Assembly: GCF_001556105.1 (NCBI RefSeq)
Contig: NZ_LSIF01000034.1
Location: 112,064-176,063 of the forward strand
Source of the DNA: Pseudoxanthomonas mexicana
Lineage (GTDB): Bacteria > Pseudomonadota > Gammaproteobacteria > Xanthomonadales > Xanthomonadaceae
Direction of reading: 5' to 3'
Length of the DNA stretch: 64,000 nucleotides
Below are positions 50,438 through 58,900 of the stretch, one piece after another. The notes beneath the pieces were generated by a model, which had not been told where the DNA came from, did not search any database, and saw only the letters and a program-made list of their open reading frames with translations. The first letter of the stretch is position 1; each line of letters starts with the position of its first letter. The position numbers and the translations under genes were made by a program.

Positions 50438-50809
50438 ATGCCGACCAAGTCGTTCCATCGCACCGACCGCGTGTCTGCCCAGCTCCGCCGCGAGCTGGGT
50501 ACGCTGGTGCACGAGGCCGTGCGCGAGCACGGCCTGCCGTCGGTCAGTGTCTCCGACGTCGAAGTCAGTCGCGACATGGCGCACGCCAAGGTGTTCGTCA
50601 CCGCCCTGATGCAGGAACGGTCCGCCGAGGCCGTCAAGGGCCTGAAGGAACTGGCCTGGGGCCTGCGCATGGAGCTGGCGCGGCGCGTGAAGATGCGCCA
50701 CGTGCCCGAACTGCACTTCCATTACGATGACTCCGTCGATCGCGGCGAACGCATCGAGAACCTGCTGCGCGACCTGCCGCCACCGCCGGCCGACGACGAC
50801 AACGCGTAA
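50438..50809 (+). CDS. rbfA: ribosome-binding factor A
   Basis: 123 residues from the ATG at 50438, 2 bp after infB. KH-like fold with DRVSAQLRRELGTLVHEAV, VSDVEVSRDMAHAKVFVTAL and the C-terminal PELHFHYDDSVDRGERIENLL. Acts on 16S rRNA helix 1 in late 30S maturation and cold adaptation. Followed by a 121-bp gap with a GTGCCG-TAGA-CGGCAC hairpin. Confidence 0.95.
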   Translation: MPTKSFHRTDRVSAQLRRELGTLVHEAVREHGLPSVSVSDVEVSRDMAHAKVFVTALMQERSAEAVKGLKELAWGLRMELARRVKMRHVPELHFHYDDSVDRGERIENLLRDLPPPPADDDNA

Positions 50810-50930
50810 GGCGTTACCGCGCGCCCATCGTCGGCTTCGTGCCGTAGACGGCACCGGTACAACAGCATCGCGGGCGCGGACTCGATGCGGGGCATAACGC
50901 CCGCTCTCACCAAGGAATGCGCGCGCACCG

Positions 50931-51884
50931 ATGTCGCTGCCAAAGCTCAAATTCCGTCCGCTGGATGGCCTGCTGCTGCTGGACAAGCCGCAGGGCATGA
51001 GCTCGAACGCGGCCTTGCAGGTCGCGCGGCGCCTGTTCCGGGCGGAAAAGGGCGGGCATACCGGCAGTCTCGATCCGCTCGCCACCGGCCTGCTGCCGCT
51101 GTGCTTCGGCGAGGCCACCAAGATCGCCGGCCTGCTGCTGGGGTCCGGCAAGGCGTACGACACGGTGGCGGTGCTCGGCACCACGACCGATACCGATGAC
51201 GCCGAAGGCGCGCCGCTGCGCGAACGCGCGGTCCCGCCGTTGGACGTTGCCTCCCTCGAAGCGGCACTGGCATCGCTGAAAGGTCGCATCCGCCAGCGGG
51301 CCCCGATCTATTCGGCGCTCAAGCAGGGGGGAGAGCCGCTGTACACGAAGGCCCGCCGCGGGGACGTCATCGAGGCGCCCGAGCGCGACGTCGAGGTCCA
51401 CGGCATCGAGATTCTCGACATCGCCTCCGGACAGCTGTCGCTGCGGGTGCAATGCGGCTCCGGCACCTATGTGCGCAGCCTGGTGCGCGACCTTGGCGAA
51501 GCGCTGGGGTGCGGTGCCCATGTCGGTGCGCTGCGGCGCCTCTGGGTCGATCCATTCAGGCAGCCGCGCATGTATACGCTGGAGGCCCTGCAGACATTGG
51601 CTGAACAGGGTGGCGAAGCTGCGCTCGACGCTTGCCTGCTGCCCATCGAGGCCGGCCTTGCTGGCTTCCCCCGCGTCGATGTCGATGCCGTCGGCGTTCG
51701 CCGGTTGGCCCAGGGCCAGCGGTTGCCGGGGCACTCCGTCAGCGATGGCCCGGTCGCCGTGCATGGGCCGGAGGGACGGGTGGTTGGGCTGGGTACGGTG
51801 GCTGCCGATGGCACGCTGTCGCCGCAGCGCCTGTTCGCCTGGGCGGTCGCCGGTACCACGGTCAAGGCCGAAAAGAGTCAATAA
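50931..51884 (+). CDS. truB: tRNA pseudouridine(55) synthase
   Basis: 317 residues. Catalytic Asp48 in [16 protein letters not shown], then FGEATK; TruB-specific [17 protein letters not shown] and [21 protein letters not shown]-terminal PUA-like extension follows. Makes universal U55 of tRNA. Confidence 0.97.
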   Translation: MSLPKLKFRPLDGLLLLDKPQGMSSNAALQVARRLFRAEKGGHTGSLDPLATGLLPLCFGEATKIAGLLLGSGKAYDTVAVLGTTTDTDDAEGAPLRERAVPPLDVASLEAALASLKGRIRQRAPIYSALKQGGEPLYTKARRGDVIEAPERDVEVHGIEILDIASGQLSLRVQCGSGTYVRSLVRDLGEALGCGAHVGALRRLWVDPFRQPRMYTLEALQTLAEQGGEAALDACLLPIEAGLAGFPRVDVDAVGVRRLAQGQRLPGHSVSDGPVAVHGPEGRVVGLGTVAADGTLSPQRLFAWAVAGTTVKAEKSQ

Positions 51885-51888
51885 AACC

Positions 51889-51917
51889 TTGTTTCACAAG
51901 GACCCGGCGGCTACACT
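51889..51917 (+). promoter_or_regulatory. candidate rpsO promoter
   Basis: TTGTTT (51889-51894), exact 17-bp spacer, TACACT (51912-51917). The -10 box lies in the loop of the hairpin that also looks like the truB terminator. Confidence 0.5.
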
Positions 51918-51931
51918 ACGCCGCCGGTTTT
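51904..51931 (+). terminator. hairpin with T-run after truB
   Basis: CCGGCGGC-TACACTAC-GCCGCCGG, 8-bp perfect stem followed by TTTT, 19 bp after the truB stop. Suits a terminator for the upstream genes while the same bases form a promoter for rpsO. Confidence 0.65.
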
Positions 51932-52036
51932 ATACCGGCATGTCTGTCATTTTCCCGGCTTCACCAACGGCGAGCCAGGCGGTGCGCGCGGAGGACACCC
52001 GCGTTCCTGCAGGCCACGCATCAACAGAGAGAAAGC

Positions 52037-52297
52037 ATGTCCATCGATACCCAGAAAGTCATTGCCGACAACGCCCGTGGCACCAACGACACCGGCTCCC
52101 CGGAAGTGCAGGTCGCCCTGATCACCGCTCGCATCGAGCACCTCAGCGGCCACTTCAAGACCCACAAGAAGGATCACCACAGCCGCCGTGGTCTGCTGCA
52201 GCTGGTCAACCGCCGCCGCAGCCTGCTTGACTACCTCAAGAAGAAAGACAACGAGCGCTACAAGACCCTGATCGAAAAGCTCGGTCTGCGTCGCTGA
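52037..52297 (+). CDS. rpsO: 30S ribosomal protein S15
   Basis: 86 residues from the ATG at 52037 with AGAGAGAAAG upstream. S15 signature: [47 protein letters not shown]. Binds 16S rRNA central domain; E. coli S15 also represses its own mRNA. Followed by a terminator-like hairpin and then pnp. Confidence 0.97.
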   Translation: MSIDTQKVIADNARGTNDTGSPEVQVALITARIEHLSGHFKTHKKDHHSRRGLLQLVNRRRSLLDYLKKKDNERYKTLIEKLGLRR

Positions 52298-52307
52298 TAT
52301 ACCCCCG

Positions 52308-52333
52308 ACCGCGGCGCAGAGATGCGCCGCGGT
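52308..52333 (+). terminator. rpsO terminator or pnp leader hairpin
   Basis: ACCGCGGCGCA-GAGA-TGCGCCGCGGT, perfect 11-bp stem, followed only by TTGCATTT. Analogous in place to the rpsO-pnp intercistronic hairpin of E. coli that RNase III cuts. Confidence 0.65.
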
Positions 52334-52401
52334 TTGCATTTCAGGGAACGGAATGCGCTGCATCCGCTGGCCGCACCGGGCCCGCCTCCCTCAGCAACAC
52401 C

Positions 52402-52419
52402 GGCCGGACGCATCCGGCC
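52402..52419 (+). other. second hairpin in the pnp leader
   Basis: GGCCGGA-CGCA-TCCGGCC, 7-bp stem, 63 bp before the pnp start. Candidate double-stranded site for RNase III/PNPase autoregulation. Confidence 0.4.
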
Positions 52420-52481
52420 AGCCACATGCGACATGGGTCGCGTGAGGTCCAACCCGCACAAGGCATCCCAAGGAAACCCCC

Positions 52482-54590
52482 GTGGCAAAAATCACCAAAA
52501 CCTTCCAGTACGGCAAGCACCAGGTCACCCTGGAAACCGGCGAAGTCGCCCGCCAGGCCGGCGGCGCCGTCGTCGTCAAGTTCGATGACACCGTGCTGCT
52601 GGTCACCGCCGTGGCCGCGAAGTCGGCCCGCGAAGGCCAGGACTTCTTCCCCCTGACGGTCGATTACCAGGAGAAGTTCTACGCCGGCGGCCGCATCCCG
52701 GGTGGCTTCTTCAAGCGCGAAGGTCGCGCGACCGAGAAGGAGACGCTGATCTCCCGCCTGATCGACCGCCCGCTGCGTCCGCTGTTCCCGGAAGAATTCC
52801 GCAACGAAGTGCAGGTCATCGCCACGGTGATGTCGCTGAACCCGGACATCGACGGTGACATCCCGGCGCTGATCGGTGCGTCCGCCGCCGTCGCCCTGAC
52901 CGGCGCGCCGTTCAATGGCCCGATCGGTGCCGCCAAGGTCGGTTACGTCAACGGCGAATACGTGTTGAACCCGACCGTCAGCGAACTGAAGGACTCCAAG
53001 CTGGAGCTCGTCGTCGCCGGTACCGCCAACGCCGTGCTGATGGTCGAATCCGAAGCCGCCGAGCTGTCGGAAGACGTGATGCTGGGCGCCGTGATGTTCG
53101 GTCACCGCGAGATGCAGAAGGTCATCGCCGTGATCAACGAGCTGGTCGCCGAGGCCGGCAAGCCGAAGTGGGACTGGCAGCCGCCGGCCAAGAACGAAGG
53201 CCTGATCGCCGCCCTGCGCACCGCCGTGGGCGACAGCCTCGCCGGCGCGTTCCAGGTGCGCGACAAGATCGAGCGCCGCGACACCATCTCCAGCCTGAAG
53301 AAGGCCATCATCGGTACGCTGGCCCCGCAGGCGGAAACCAATGCGTGGAGCACCGGCGACCTGTCGAAGGAATTCAGCGAGCAGGAATACCAGACCATGC
53401 GCGCCTCGGTCCTGAAGACCAAGGTCCGCATCGACGGCCGTGCGCTGGACCAGGTGCGTCCGATCTCCTCCAAGGTCAGCGTGCTGCCGCGCGTGCACGG
53501 CTCCTCGCTGTTCACCCGTGGCGAGACGCAGGCGATCGTCGCCGTCACCCTCGGCACCGCCCGTGACGGCCAGGTGATCGACGCCGTCGGCGGTGAGTGG
53601 AAGGACCACTTCCTGTTCCACTACAACTTCCCTCCGTTCTCGGTGGGCGAAGCCGGCCGCATGATGGGCCCGAAGCGTCGCGAGATCGGCCACGGCCGCC
53701 TCGCCAAGCGCGGCGTGCTCGCCGTGATGCCGACGATGGAAGCCTTCCCGTACACGATCCGCGTGGTCTCGGAAATCACCGAGTCGAACGGTTCGTCCTC
53801 GATGGCCTCGGTCTGCGGCAGCTCGCTGGCGCTGATGGATGCCGGCGTGCCGATCACCGCACCGGTCGCGGGCATCGCGATGGGCCTGGTGAAGGAAGGC
53901 GACGACTTCGTCGTGCTGAGCGACATCCTGGGTGACGAAGACCATCTGGGCGACATGGACTTCAAGGTCGCCGGTACCGCCAACGGCGTGTCCGCGCTGC
54001 AGATGGACATCAAGATCGAAGGCATCACCGAAGAGATCATGAAGCAGGCGCTGACGCAGGCGAAGGCCGGCCGACTGCACATCCTGGGCGAGATGGCCCA
54101 TGCGATGACCGCACCGCGCCAGGAGCTGAGCGAGTTCGCGCCGCGCCTGATCACCATCAAGATCCACCCCGACAAGATCCGCGAAGTGATCGGCAAGGGC
54201 GGTTCGGTGATCCAGGCGATCACCAAGGAAACCGGCACGCAGATCGACATCCAGGACGACGGCACCATCACCATCGCCTCGGTGAACGGCGCTGCCGGCC
54301 AGGCCGCCAAGGCCCGCATCGAGCAGATCACGTCCGACGTCGAGCCGGGCCGCATCTACGAAGGCAAGGTCGCCAAGATCATGGACTTCGGTGCGTTCGT
54401 CACCATCCTGCCGGGCAAGGACGGCCTGGTGCACGTGTCGCAGATCTCCAACGACCGCGTCGAGAAGGTCAGCGACGCGCTGAAGGAAGGCGACGTGGTC
54501 AAGGTCAAGGTGCTGGAAGTCGACAAGCAGGGCCGCATCCGCCTGTCGATCAAGGCCGTGGAAGAAGGCGAAGGCGTGTCGGCCGAGTAA
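52482..54590 (+). CDS. pnp: polyribonucleotide nucleotidyltransferase (PNPase)
   Basis: 702 residues, GTG start with AAGGAAA upstream. Two RNase-PH-like domains (first about residues 10-140, second about 310-520 with [13 protein letters not shown] and [11 protein letters not shown]), KH domain ([14 protein letters not shown], about 565-610) and S1 domain ([15 protein letters not shown], about 625-690). Phosphorolytic 3'-5' RNA decay in the degradosome. Last gene of this operon. Confidence 0.97.
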   Translation: MAKITKTFQYGKHQVTLETGEVARQAGGAVVVKFDDTVLLVTAVAAKSAREGQDFFPLTVDYQEKFYAGGRIPGGFFKREGRATEKETLISRLIDRPLRPLFPEEFRNEVQVIATVMSLNPDIDGDIPALIGASAAVALTGAPFNGPIGAAKVGYVNGEYVLNPTVSELKDSKLELVVAGTANAVLMVESEAAELSEDVMLGAVMFGHREMQKVIAVINELVAEAGKPKWDWQPPAKNEGLIAALRTAVGDSLAGAFQVRDKIERRDTISSLKKAIIGTLAPQAETNAWSTGDLSKEFSEQEYQTMRASVLKTKVRIDGRALDQVRPISSKVSVLPRVHGSSLFTRGETQAIVAVTLGTARDGQVIDAVGGEWKDHFLFHYNFPPFSVGEAGRMMGPKRREIGHGRLAKRGVLAVMPTMEAFPYTIRVVSEITESNGSSSMASVCGSSLALMDAGVPITAPVAGIAMGLVKEGDDFVVLSDILGDEDHLGDMDFKVAGTANGVSALQMDIKIEGITEEIMKQALTQAKAGRLHILGEMAHAMTAPRQELSEFAPRLITIKIHPDKIREVIGKGGSVIQAITKETGTQIDIQDDGTITIASVNGAAGQAAKARIEQITSDVEPGRIYEGKVAKIMDFGAFVTILPGKDGLVHVSQISNDRVEKVSDALKEGDVVKVKVLEVDKQGRIRLSIKAVEEGEGVSAE

Positions 54591-54618
54591 GCCGCGCGAC
54601 ATCGCGATGCGTGACGGA

Positions 54619-54642
54619 AAAGCGGGCTTCGGCCCGCTTTTT
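54619..54642 (+). terminator. rho-independent terminator after pnp
   Basis: AAAGCGGGC-TTCG-GCCCGCTTT followed by TT, 28 bp after the stop. Ends the rimP-pnp region. Confidence 0.9.
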
Positions 54643-54835
54643 CTTCGGGTCACTTGTTGCCCCGCTGCGGCCGATCGCGCCCGCACCTGTCCGCCCTGCA
54701 TCCCGTCGCGCGCGTCAGCCCCCTGTCGGAGGGCGCGCCATTTTTCTGGCTTCCGCACACGAGGCGGTCTCCGTGCGCCGGTTCCGTACTTGCTGAGCGC
54801 AGGCGGGTTTGGCCGCATCCGAGCCGTGCTGTTGC

Positions 54836-54858
54836 ACGGGAATCCCCGGTATTCCCGT
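54836..54858. promoter_or_regulatory. inverted repeat at enhancer position of the sigma-54 promoter
   Basis: ACGGGAAT-N7-ATTCCCGT, perfect 8-bp arms, about 86-108 bp upstream of the predicted sigma-54 start. That is where bacterial enhancer-binding proteins sit. It does not match the NtrC consensus (GCACC-N5-TGGTGC); the cognate activator is unknown. Confidence 0.5.
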
Positions 54859-54917
54859 CCTTCCCGCGCACCCGCATCGTTGCCATCTGCCGTCGCCGCA
54901 GTGCGGCGCTGTCGTTC

Positions 54918-54933
54918 TGGCACCGGACTTGCA
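54918..54933 (+). promoter_or_regulatory. sigma-54 (RpoN) promoter
   Basis: TGGCAC-CGGAC-TTGCA, a full match to the -24/-12 consensus TGGCAC-N5-TTGCA, including GG at -24 and GC at -12 with the required spacing. The predicted start is near 54944, leaving a leader of about 217 nt to the DUF3617 gene. Confidence 0.75.
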
Positions 54934-54960
54934 CGAGGCTATGCGCTTCACAGAATTTGG

Positions 54961-54974
54961 GAAATTCGAATTTC
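54961..54974. repeat. 14-bp perfect palindrome downstream of the sigma-54 start
   Basis: GAAATTC-GAATTTC, just before and touching the -35 of the sigma-28 promoter. A GAATTT copy lies 2 bp upstream. Possible repressor site. Confidence 0.45.
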
Positions 54975-54998
54975 AGTTTCGGGTCGGTCCGCCGATAA
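54972..54998 (+). promoter_or_regulatory. sigma-28 (FliA)-type promoter
   Basis: TTCAGTTT (54972-54979), exact 11-bp gap, GCCGATAA (54991-54998). The flagellar consensus is TAAAGTTT-N11-GCCGATAA: the -10 is a perfect match, the -35 matches 6 of 8, and the spacing is exact. Predicted start near 55005. Confidence 0.65.
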
Positions 54999-55005
54999 GG
55001 AACAA

Positions 55006-55046
55006 GAGAAGGTCGAAGAAATGCAGTGGGGAAAGCTGCCTTTCTC
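55006..55046 (+). other. stem-loop at the start of the sigma-28 transcript
   Basis: GAGAAGG (55006-55012) pairs with CTTTCTC (55040-55046) with one G-U, enclosing GCAG/CTGC. It would lie at the very 5' end of RNA from the sigma-28 promoter. Confidence 0.4.
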
Positions 55047-55160
55047 GAGTTGGCGAAGTGGCCGCGCCGGGTAGTCGCGGTGGACGCGTAATGGGGATTC
55101 GTCCGGCTAGTCCAGGCGATGGCGGCAACGAACGGGTTTTCGGGAACCCTGGGGAAATTG

Positions 55161-55796
55161 ATGGATGCGATGTCAGGCACGCTCGCGCGCGCCGGGGCCG
55201 GCGTGGTGCGCGCGGCGTACACCCAACCTTCCGCCTGCGCGCGCGGGTTGTTCACTCTGCTGATCGCGCTGGCATTGCTGCCGGGCGCCGTGCGGGCCAC
55301 CGGCGTCCACGCCAATCCCTACGCAGACCTGCCGGTGCGCAAGGCCGGCCTGTGGGAAGTCACGCTACAGGCCCACGCGCCCTCGGGTGCGGGCGGCCGC
55401 GTGCAACCCGCGATGACGGTGCTCCAGTGCACCGACGCCAAGGCGGAGCGCATCGTTCCCCTGTTCCTCCTTCCCGCACGGGAAGGATGCCAGCGCATCA
55501 CGGTCAAGAAGAACGCCGCGGGTGGGACCCACGATGTCAGCACCGTCTGCCAGACCCACGGGCAGCGTTCGGACATGCAGCTGACCCTCCGCGGCAACAT
55601 GCAGACCCGTTACGACGGGACGTACCGCGTCCAGCATCCAGGCACGCCCTCGGGCAACACCGCATCGGTGCCGTTCGAAGGACGTTGGCTGGGGCGCTGC
55701 AAGCCCGGCCAGCGCGCCGGTGACATGGTGCTGCCGAACGGCATCACGGTGAACACGGTGGACGACGCACGTCGTGCAAGCGAGCACGCGCATTGA
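55161..55796 (+). CDS. DUF3617 family exported protein
   Basis: 211 residues from the ATG at 55161, preceded by GGGGAAATTG; a start 42 bp upstream exists but has no ribosome site. A long N-region precedes the hydrophobic signal (about residues 30-46, LFTLLIALALLPGAVRA), so it is exported. DUF3617 features: KAGLWEVTLQAH at about residues 60-70, a Cys in TVLQCTDAKAE, then GCQRITVKKN, and the late beta segment FEGRWLGRCKPGQ. Function unknown. First gene downstream of the sigma-54/sigma-28 region, 152 bp before the giant gene. Confidence 0.8.
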   Translation: MDAMSGTLARAGAGVVRAAYTQPSACARGLFTLLIALALLPGAVRATGVHANPYADLPVRKAGLWEVTLQAHAPSGAGGRVQPAMTVLQCTDAKAERIVPLFLLPAREGCQRITVKKNAAGGTHDVSTVCQTHGQRSDMQLTLRGNMQTRYDGTYRVQHPGTPSGNTASVPFEGRWLGRCKPGQRAGDMVLPNGITVNTVDDARRASEHAH

Positions 55797-55948
55797 GCGG
55801 CGTCCGCGTCGTGGATGGGCCGTGCAACGCCCCGTGCCATCTGCCTTGCCATATGGGGATGGCGCCATGTCTACCACTTATTGCACAAGCATCACGGCTA
55901 TCGCCCGTGTCGCTTTCTAGCCTTTTTGCCTTCAGAACGGGACGGATC

Positions 55949-58900
55949 ATGCAGATTACCGCGGCACTACAGGGACGACGGGTCGGGACGACCGATCGAC
56001 GGAAAGGCAGGAGCGGCGTCTTCGCTGCGTTCGCATTGATGGCGCTGCTGGCGTTGTTCGTCCCGACGGTACACGCGCAGATCAAGAACGGTGGCTTCGA
56101 GGCGCAGAGCTTCTCCGAGTGGAAGCTGGAGCGCTACACCCGCTCGAGCAACGCGCTGACAACGGTGCCGCCGACCAATAGCAGCCAGCTGACGCTGGGT
56201 GCCGTACAAGAAACCCATCCCAGCACCAATACGCTCAACACTGCGTTTGGCGGCAATCTCCGCATCCTGACCACCGCAGGCGTCGCGGCCAACACCGGTG
56301 GCAATGGCGCCCGTTATCCGTTCTCCGGCGCGGCGTCCTCCCAACTCGGCGGTGACGGCGCACGTGCTGCCTACGCGATGGAGCAGGAAGCGACCATGGT
56401 GTTGAGCGACGTCGACCCGGTCGACGGCAAGGTCCATCTGCGCTTCGCGATGGCACCTGTCCTCAACAACCCCAACCATCCTGCAGGCCAGCAGCCGTTC
56501 TTCTTCGTCGAGGTCATCAACCTCACCAAAGGCGATACACAGCTCTTCCATACGTTCAATTATTCGAACCAGCCGGGCATCCCCTGGCAGCAGTACTCGA
56601 TGGGCTCCAACAACTACCAGTTCACCAACTGGCAGGGCTTCGACATCTCGCCGGGCAACGGTCGCCTGGACGTGGGCGATCAGATACGGCTGAAGGTCTA
56701 CGTGGCCAACTGCTCTGCCGGCGCCGCCAATCACACCGCCCAAGTCTATATGGACGTGTTCGGCTCGAAGATGCCGGGCCTCAGCGTGGCCGCCGTCGGT
56801 CCGTCGACGACAAAGCCCGGCCAGCAAGTCACCTACACCTACAACTACGTCAACAACTCCGGCGTCTATGCGCTGGGTTCAACGGTCCGGCTCGCCGCAC
56901 CGTTCACCGAGAACGGTCTGCCTCTGACGTTTGTGCCGGGCAGCTGGCCGGCGACGTGCACGGGCCCGTTCACCGGCACCGCGCCGCGGGGCGATTACAT
57001 CGAATGCCCGGTGGGCGATCTCGTGGCCGGCGCCGGCGGCAGTTTCCCGGTGACGTTCACCGTGCCCGCAGGCGCCGCTACGACGGGGCCCAACAACGTC
57101 ATCAACAACGGTGACTACGACGTTCGTGCGAACACGGTGAGTCCTTTCATCGGACCGCTCGTCAAGGCCACCATTTCGCCCGCGGCGACGACGTTGCTTG
57201 ACCTCGGCGTCAGCGTCAGCAATGGCAGCGTGCCCTCCTATCTGGTGGGGGGGGCGGTAGCCTATACGGTCACGGTGACCAACAACGGTCCCGTCGATGC
57301 CAACGGCGTAACGCTGTCGCAGACCCTGAGTGGTGCGACGGGTACAGCGGGTTGGACCTGCAGCGTGCCCGGTGGCAGCGCCGCCAGCTGCGGCGCGACC
57401 AGCAGCGGCTCTGGCCCCATCGCGACCGCGACCGCCAGCCTGCCGGTCGGCCAGTCGCTGGTCTACACCGTCACCGGCATCACCGCCACGGCGGCCGGCA
57501 CGCCGGTCGTGACCGTGGTCAGCGTGGCGCCGCCTGCGGGCATGTCCGACAGCGTCTCGGCCAACAACACCGACGGCATCAGTACGCCGGTCAGTGCCGC
57601 GCAGCACCTGCTCACCGCCAACACGATCGGCGCAGGTACCGGGCGTATCAATGCCATTCCTGCCGTCTACGCCTGTCCCTCCGGAGGGGCGCGGACGGCC
57701 TGCAGTTCCGAGAACCTGGGTGAAGGCCAGGAGGCCTACCTGACGGCGGTCGCCGCCAATGGTTCCATCTTCAAGGGGTGGACCGGCGGCTGCACCACGG
57801 TCACCGGCAACGAATGCCATGTGCGCATGGGCACACAGGACCTGCAGGTCACGGCCGAATTCGCCACGGTCTGGATGGTGACGCCGAGCATCACCGGCGG
57901 CACGCTCAACACCACGTCGCCACAGGTGGTCGAAGACGGGCAGGGCACCAGCTTCACGCTCACCCCAACCACCGCCGGCGATGTTCCGGTGATCACCACG
58001 CCGGGCGGTGCCAACACCTGCCAGGCCACGTTGAGTGGTCCCACTGCCGGTGCCTACACCTACTCCGTCACGCCGGTGACGCAGGACTGCGCGTTCCACG
58101 TGGCGTTCGTCAGCCAGCCGAGGCTGGTCATCGCCAAGACCGCGTCGATCGTCGCGCCCGCATCGGCTTCCGTCGGTGTGCCTTTCAGTTACACGATCAC
58201 GGTAAGCAATACGGGTGCGGCAGCGACGACGGCGACGGCGACGGTGACGGACGTGGTGCCGGCCGGGCTGACGATCGGTGCCTTGCCCGCGAACTGCGCG
58301 ACGAATCCGTCGGGTAGCCAGACCGTGGAATGCACGATCGCGGCGGGCCTGTCGAACGTGTCGCCTGGCAATGCGGTGAGCTTCGTGATTCCCGTAACGC
58401 CGCAGGCCTCCGTCAACAGCACGACCGTGTCGAACACCGCCAGCGTGACCGGCGGCGGCGATCCCGCGTGTGCGAGCGCAGGCAGCTGCGTCAGTGCGCC
58501 GGTGGATACCGCGATCACCGCGTCCAGCCTGGACATCGTCAAGACCGGCCCGCCGAGCGCCGTGGTCGGCGTGCCTTACGACTACATCGTCACGGTGACC
58601 AACACTGGTACCGGCGCGACGTCGGCGGCGGCAACGGTCACCGACCTGGTGCCGGCGGGCCTGGCCATCGGCACGCTGCCCGCGGGTTGCGCGACGAATC
58701 CGTCCGGCAGCCAGACCGTGGTGTGCACGATCGCCGCAGGGCTGTCGCATACCGCGCCCGGCAACGTGGCGAGCTACGCGATCCGCGTGACGCCGACCGT
58801 GGCCGCGGGCGCCAGCGTAGGCAATACGGCAAGCGTCACCGGCGGTGGCGATCCCGATTGCGCTGCCGGCTGCAGCAGCCAGACCGTCACCACCACCATC

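Larger units (their letters stand above)
54643..55160 (+). other. 518-bp regulatory intergenic region
   Basis: No gene is supported here. Open frames on both strands have no family character and lack good starts. The first 190 bp show nothing. The rest holds an inverted repeat (54836-54858), a sigma-54 promoter (54918-54933), a 14-bp palindrome (54961-54974), a sigma-28-type promoter (54972-54998), and a leader hairpin (55006-55046). AT content rises locally around 54950-55010. Confidence 0.7.

Noticed and set aside
52341..54923. 860-codon minus-strand open frame over pnp
   Set aside because: Antisense shadow of pnp; also crosses the pnp terminator.
55000..55160. Possible riboswitch (c-di-GMP type) in the DUF3617 leader
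   Set aside because: The conserved bases of GEMM aptamers are not present; only generic stems were found.
54650..55315. Minus-strand frame filling the 54.6-55.2 kb gap
   Set aside because: No family features, and it would overlap the DUF3617 gene antisense; the region reads better as regulatory DNA.
55839..55855. Possible sigma-54 site before the giant gene (TGCCAT-CTGCC-TTGCC)
   Set aside because: The essential GG at -24 is GC here, so it is not a credible RpoN promoter.
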